Positions 58,587 to 64,000 of a stretch of 64,000 nt of DNA are shown in pieces. The DNA comes from Mixophyes australis (lineage: Eukaryota > Chordata > Amphibia > Anura > Limnodynastidae): positions 320,626,128 to 320,690,127 of the forward strand of contig JAVHZZ010000004.1 of the NCBI GenBank assembly GCA_036250195.1, written 5' to 3'. The position numbers and the translations under genes are program-made. The notes beneath the pieces are model-generated. The model did no database searches, had not been told where the DNA came from, and saw only the letters and a list, made by a program, of their open reading frames with translations. The first letter of the stretch is position 1; the number at the start of each line of letters is the position of its first letter.

Positions 58587-61420
58587 ATAAACTGTTAGTG
58601 AATTATTCGCAAGGATTATGAATCATTTTCGCATACCTCCCAATGTTGCAAATTGAAAAATTGGGACAAATTAACCCCTTGAATATCAAAGGTGGTTTAT
58701 ATTTTATGGATTTGGGCTGCATTGGCTTCACCAGGAATTACATTTTTATTTTCTCACATCCCTATGTGTCAAGGAGCTTAACCATAATAAGATCCATCGA
58801 GACCATACCCCAATCCACCAATGTCATGGACACTTCAAATGAGGCCATGCTGCTTTTAGCAGCCAGAAGTTAGGACTGTCTTAAGTTGGTAGGGTTAATA
58901 TGTATATGCTCACACATAAAGCATTCTCCAGATAACATTCTTCAAAACAGAATACCACCCATGTCACACACTGTACCTTAAACTGTTTAATGAGGAGGAT
59001 GCACAATTGAAAATCCTTTTTTTGCAACCACCTATTTTAACTGAGCAATTTAGTAATAAAAGGGAAAGCGTAAGTTAAAAGTCTATTTTTACACATAACA
59101 CTTATACATTAATATTTCATGGTTTCCTGCTCAGCATCTGAAGACTCAGAGACTATTCAACTAAAATGTGGAAACAATGAGGAAGAGTTACTCCCTCCCT
59201 TGTGAGTCTTTCTAATCATTTTCCAATTATTGGTGAAGTAGTCTCTATAGCTTTTCACATACTGCATTCAGCAAATAACACCTTGATACATAGAGCTCCT
59301 CCAATCAGAGGGTGCAAGACTTTACACCTTCCCTACCGCAGCCATCTTGTCATGCTCCTCCAAGTACTTGCCAGGTCTGGATTTCTGGACACTCCACAGA
59401 GTCTGGGTTGGAGGAACTGCATGGTTGGCTCTCTGGTCCCTTTACACATTGCTGTTTTTTTTATTTGCATATTAATAAGGAAACATGGGCTCTGTTAGGG
59501 CTTAACTATGTCCATATGTTTATGTTGTACAGATATAATGCAGTGGTGTTTGGAGCCACAAAATTGTTGACAGCACAGAAATAGTGGACTGATAATAAAG
59601 TAAATCTGGGCCTGGTGCTTTCCCATATAAACAGGAACAAATGAACAACATAGTTTCAGAAAAGGGGGAACATGACAAATGCATCTGTTTAATAAATTAC
59701 ATTTTTAGTCTCAGCACATGTTTGTATCAGGCTCCAGATACATACAAATACACATTCTTCCCTCCATGTTTGTCTTCGGATGGCCATCCTTTGGAGGTCA
59801 TTTCTTCAAGAGGATTAAATTGGAGCAAGTGTAAGTGCTAACAGGTTACGCAATGCTGTACATTGTTAGCCAGGCCTGCACTAGCAACTACAGGCACACG
59901 AGTCCTTAGAATGTTCAGTAATACATTGGTTTGTCTGTTTATCATAGAAAGGAACCATGTATATTTATTTCTTCTTTTGCTACATCTATTATTTATTAAA
60001 AATATCCTTGCACACCATGCACTAAAAACATCTGTTAATACAATGCTGGCAGACTGGCTACCTTTAGTTTAAAATATATAATGAAGGAGTTATACTCTCC
60101 CTCTGCATGGGCAATGCTCTTTCTGACTGCTTTTACCAGTATGGAGGGGGGGGGGGGGGGGTCGTTGATATTATCAAGAGTTCTAGTCATTCTAAAATAT
60201 CCTAATTTCTGCCTCCATAGATGGAGAGATGCATACATTGTATGGAACAGTTCTGAAAATGTCACTAGTCTTTAATTGATAGGCTGTATTAAAATAAATA
60301 TGTGCAGATGATGGTTGCTTTTTAAGTGTATTTTGGATGGGTCTATTATGTTGCTAAACAGGCATTGTTTCATCAGGGACTCAGATTTTCAATATCTTTT
60401 ATTCTTGCTGTTTTATAATATATTAAAGATATTTGAAGTTAAACAATTGAAGCATTATCTGAAATCTGCACCTGCCAACAAGCCTGATTGGAGAATCGAG
60501 ATAAATTTGAACAAGTCTAATGTGCATAAGCTGCACCTAGATCTGCCTTTTTGTATGATTGCACACCACTTTTCTGTTCCCCTATTTTACCTGTAACCCA
60601 TGCTCAATTTGGACAGAAAAAAATAAAAAAAACAGGTGCAGACACATTTATGTGCACATACCAATAGATACTGCAGTGCACTGGTTTTTGCCTGTAAAAA
60701 CCATGGACTATGGGCAATGCCACATTCTCTGCACAGTTACATGTGGAACAATTTCCATAAATGTCCCTTATGTTTATTTATACAAAAAAAATACATGAAA
60801 CATTTTAAACATAGATGTCAAAAAACTAAAATCTGCTCATACTTGAGTTACACTCATGTCATTGCGCACATTACCCTTATTTTATTGAGCTGCATAAGCT
60901 TTATAAACCTTTTCCTTATAAACCATGTTATATCCCTGTACATACGTACATTTATTAAACCAATAGATGGCAGCATGGTTCTGTATGAGGATGTGACCTA
61001 CTAAGACACTGTGTGTAAAGTTCTATCTACAATGTAGAAACAACTTTTATTAACTCCCTGTGATTCACCTAGAATTCCATGCAGAATTCAGTTTTACACT
61101 GCAGTAAATGTCTCCACTTAATTCTATTTCAATACACTCAACTGTATGTAATTATATTTCTAAATATACAGTATACAGAGCATTGAGATGCAGTGCATAG
61201 TCCTTGTAGTTCGTGTAGAAGCAGAGCCCACTTCATCAAAGCATTAGCAAAGTGGCCCATAGAGATGTGCATCTGATCACAGAATAGTATATATAAATGG
61301 TTGAAAAATATATCTATAATTTGAAAACATCTCCCAGTGGAAATACTTTAATAAAACCAAACATCATACAGTTGTCCTATTGTCAATGAAGAAAAGTAAT
61401 ATAAATAAGCTTATAGTTAT
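58587..61420. other. Unassigned AT-rich sequence
   Basis: No gene was recognised. A poly-G run lies near 60145-60162. 58633-58675 (catacctcccaatgttgc) resembles a MITE end without a partner. Confidence 0.4.
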
Positions 61421-61490
61421 TATTATCCTTTATTTATAAATGCTACCTTATTACACAGTGCTGTACATTAAGGGTACCATGACATATACA
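61421..61490 (-). mobile_element. L2/SINE 3'-tail fragment
   Basis: 'attattatcctttatttata' followed by 'cagtgctgtacattaaggg' matches the tail of the L2 and SINE copies. Confidence 0.5.
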
Positions 61491-61885
61491 GAAGCTAAAG
61501 ATGGCGCTGTCCAAATTAACTTAAAAACGTAAAAACTGTGAGGAAACACTTAATACATAAGATAAATCAATTTAATTATAGCTGCTAGTGACAGATCTGA
61601 CAGAACACGGTAAGATGGGTAAATGTGGCAGGAGGGCGCCACTCCAACATGGCCACGCCAATCAAATATCTTTTCTCTGCTGCAGGCTGGTCGGTGGGCA
61701 CTGTTACCTTTAAGGAGTCACTCATTAGAGCAAGTACGGGGTTTTGGTAGATCAGTGCATGCTCAGTGGCACCTCTCCTGCACATGTGCAGTGGCACCTG
61801 AATGAATCTTCATTGCACATGCGCCGACCCAGTGCAGGGGGGGGGGGGATTGTAGAAACCGATTACCGGCCCAGGCCCAGACCTT

Positions 61886-61916
61886 CCCTGATGAAGCAGC
61901 AAGCGAAACGCATTGG
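61886..61916 (+). ncRNA. Hammerhead-ribozyme-like core
   Basis: It contains the conserved boxes ctgatga and gaaa, separated by a 10-base segment able to form only a very short stem (gc...gc), followed by cgcattgg. Minimal hammerheads are known in Penelope-like elements. The short stems mean activity cannot be inferred from the sequence. Confidence 0.35.
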
Positions 61917-62070
61917 AAAAGAGCTGTTGCCCACAACTCCGTTATCTACTACTCTCAGGACAGAGTTCGGAACAGCACTTTCAGTTCACGTCGCATGCGC
62001 ATGCGCTATTCGGTGTTAGCCACGGCCGCGACTACACCAAACACTTGGAGACTCCTATTCACCCTCTGCA

Positions 62071-62435
62071 GCTAAGAGAGCATCACATCGGGAGAACGAG
62101 GCAGCGCTTTTACCCCACAGGGGTAAGTGAATATTCCACCACCACTCTGCATTACTGTAACGGATGTTACTTTATTGACTACTCTGGCAAACGATTATCG
62201 ATCGTGAGCACTGCATTTGCCACTCACTACAGCGCTAAGACTCTCACTCTCTGCGGCTAAGAGAGCATTACATCGGGAGAACGAGGCAGCGCTTTGACCC
62301 CCACAGGGGTAAGTGAATATTCCATCACCACTCTGCATTACTGTAACGGATGTTACTTTATTGACTACTCTGGCAAACGATTATCGATCGTGAGCACTGC
62401 ATTTGCCACTTACCATAGCGCTAAGACTTTTGCAT
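62071..62435 (+). repeat. 184-bp tandem duplication
   Basis: 'gctaagagagcatcacatcg' at 62071 and its near copy at 62255 are each followed by the same 'gaacgaggcagcgctttacccc'-like and 'tggcaaacgattatcgatcg' blocks. The copies are nearly identical, so the duplication is recent. Confidence 0.9.
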
Positions 62436-62959
62436 TAGCCGGCATATGTTATTTACTTTTTGATCCACAACGGCCTGTATTTATACTGATATCAGTGTGA
62501 AGCAATACCAGCTTACCCATTCTGAGACATTTATTTATGTGTTTATACCATTGGGATTCATTTCACCTATCCAGTTTCTGGGACCTCCGTGTCCGACTAC
62601 ACAGGACTTATGTGAACTGTTTAGGTCTGAGCCTTGTCATATCTATGTTTTTATGCATATACAGCTTGATTTGTGGTTTGCAACCTTGTATTGTTTAACC
62701 ATCATATAACGTGTCACAATAAATTCTATTATTTACACCTCTCTTACATTTGTGCGCTACGGGGAGACTACTTTTTTGTATATCTACATAAGGGTTGGAA
62801 CTACCCTTATTTCTTTTCCCCTGAAGCAGCCCTTTTTCGTCCACCAACATCGGGGAGCGCTCACCAAACCCCGCCATTTATAAGAAAAGAGTGATTGTAA
62901 GGCAGAGTTGGTGCAAAAACAGTAATTAAGGAGAACGAAATAGGCTCCATTGAAGAAAT

Positions 62960-63130
62960 CAGTCCAGTGGGACTGTCTACAGATTTTGAAGGTTAGGGAG
63001 AATCTGATAGGCTTGAGTTGAGAGTTCCATAAAAGGGGAGCTGCATGGGAGAAGAATTGAAACCATGCTTGGAGTGATGTTATTAGAGGATAGAAATTAG
63101 AAAGTCACTGGAGGGCTGCTGGTAGGCCAA
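62960..63130 (-). mobile_element. L2-type LINE remnant
   Basis: 'agagttccataaaaggggag' followed by 'ctgcatgggagaag' parallels the antisense L2 3' segment seen at 8640-8700 and 13080-13130. Short and decayed. Confidence 0.4.
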
Positions 63131-64000
63131 AGGCTAAGGACAACAAGCTAAAGTCTGTGAAGGAGGCAAACAAGAATGGTCAATAGATAAGTGGGGTCAA
63201 AAATCCAACAAACAAAACAGATACAAAGCAAAGTGCCTAGGCAAGCTATTGCTATAAAAAGCAATAAGAGTGGGCTGCTGACCACCATATAAAGTCCCCT
63301 GAAAAACAATCAAATAAGTCAATCAGCCCAGCCCTCAAAGTCCTGAATCGATGGGCATCCATTACTGCTAAGCACATGAGTATCAGGTAAGTTAAGTGAT
63401 GTCAAGGCAATTAGTGTAAACAGTGGAAATAGACTGAGATGTATTGGAATGCCTCAATCTGTACCTGTTTCGATCCCAACTCCTGTTCATAATCCTGACG
63501 CTGAGACAGTTATTTCATGGGTGAAGAGGTAAGTCATGGTCTAATTTGCATATAATTGTTACCAGAGTCCATTTGTGGATATCAATTTATCAAGAAGGTG
63601 GTATAAAGCAGAGCCCTAACTAGATATTTCAGTCCACTGGGCAAGAGAGAACTCTGAAGCCCCCCCTCCCCCAGATGGAAGTACATGCTCCCTCTCAGCG
63701 GTAATGCACCACTGAGGAGGCGTAGCCTTCCTACAGTGGGGATGCTTCACCGTCTATAGGCACAAGACCATTTTCCAACCCTGTGCTGCATTATCCTACC
63801 TGTTTTTGTAGCTTTGACTACCTTGTGCTACTGCTGGTGTCTTAAGCTCAATTGCCGCTTGGCTAGATACTGGAATGTTGGGGTCCTGTTTGGAAAAGAG
63901 ATAGTTACTATTCACCTCCTGGAAAGCTGAGCAAATCAGTAGCTTTTTTGTTTAATAAACAGGCCTCCTTCCACCCAATCAACCCCAAAATTTAATTGGT
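63131..64000. other. Unassigned sequence
   Basis: No gene was recognised up to the end of the window. Confidence 0.4.

Larger units (their letters stand above)
61830..62870 (+). mobile_element. Penelope-type leader region with hammerhead-like motif (candidate)
   Basis: It includes 'ccctgatgaagcagcaagcg' and aaacgcattgg (61886-61916), a direct duplication with 184-bp period (62071-62254, then 62255 to about 62435), and an end region 'tttgtgcgctacggggagac'. These features match the non-coding terminal parts of Penelope-like elements, but no RT or endonuclease is present in the window. Confidence 0.45.

Overview
The window looks like gene-poor vertebrate nuclear DNA, most likely from an anuran amphibian. 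The evidence is a dense mix of frog-type transposable elements: hAT transposons and hAT MITEs with 8-bp target duplications, L2-clade LINEs with a 'tttatttatagggcgcc'-type 3' end, a tRNA-headed SINE with a similar tail, a Penelope-like element, a Gmr1-like Ty3/Gypsy element and long (AT)n tracts. No intact host gene, operon or CRISPR array is visible. Species-level assignment is not possible from the sequence alone.

Layout. 1-5.1 kb: an inverted-repeat element with a TTAGGG-like core, a Tc1-like remnant, a SINE tail, and a decayed Gmr1-like element with integrase upstream of reverse transcriptase and a 3' LTR. 5.4-10.2 kb: a palindromic MITE, a probable LTR/leader with 148-bp tandem repeats, L2 LINE 3' ends and a MITE fragment. 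10.2-24 kb: minisatellites, a fold-back L2 remnant, several MITEs (two hAT MITEs with clean 8-bp duplications), a mariner remnant and a possible Helitron-type element. 24.3-28.8 kb: a Penelope-like element flanked by about 490-bp inverted repeats and split by a hAT MITE. 30.9-32.5 kb: L2 endonuclease fragment. 32.5-39.8 kb: a nested cluster of two tail-to-tail hAT transposons, with a processed NSMCE2 pseudogene between them that itself carries an 18S rRNA fragment. 39.8-48.5 kb: (AT)n arrays, several MITEs of one 'CATACTTGCC' family, a second telomere-core inverted-repeat element, a SINE, and a repeat present three times whose second copy is an empty site for a MITE in the first. 48.5-64 kb: mostly unassigned AT-rich DNA with a third telomere-core element, isolated MITEs and a Penelope-type leader carrying a hammerhead-like motif.

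How the parts relate. The mobile elements form autonomous/non-autonomous sets. The minus-strand hAT at 36.5-39.8 kb shares its 5' terminal region and a minisatellite with the deleted hAT element at 25.3-26.7 kb. The L2 LINEs are the plausible mobilisers of the L2-tailed SINE and perhaps of the NSMCE2 retrocopy. All protein-coding remnants carry stops, frameshifts or truncations. The least damaged is the minus-strand hAT transposase, a single frame broken by only two stop codons. The most unusual object is the NSMCE2-18S chimeric retropseudogene at 35.07-36.04 kb.
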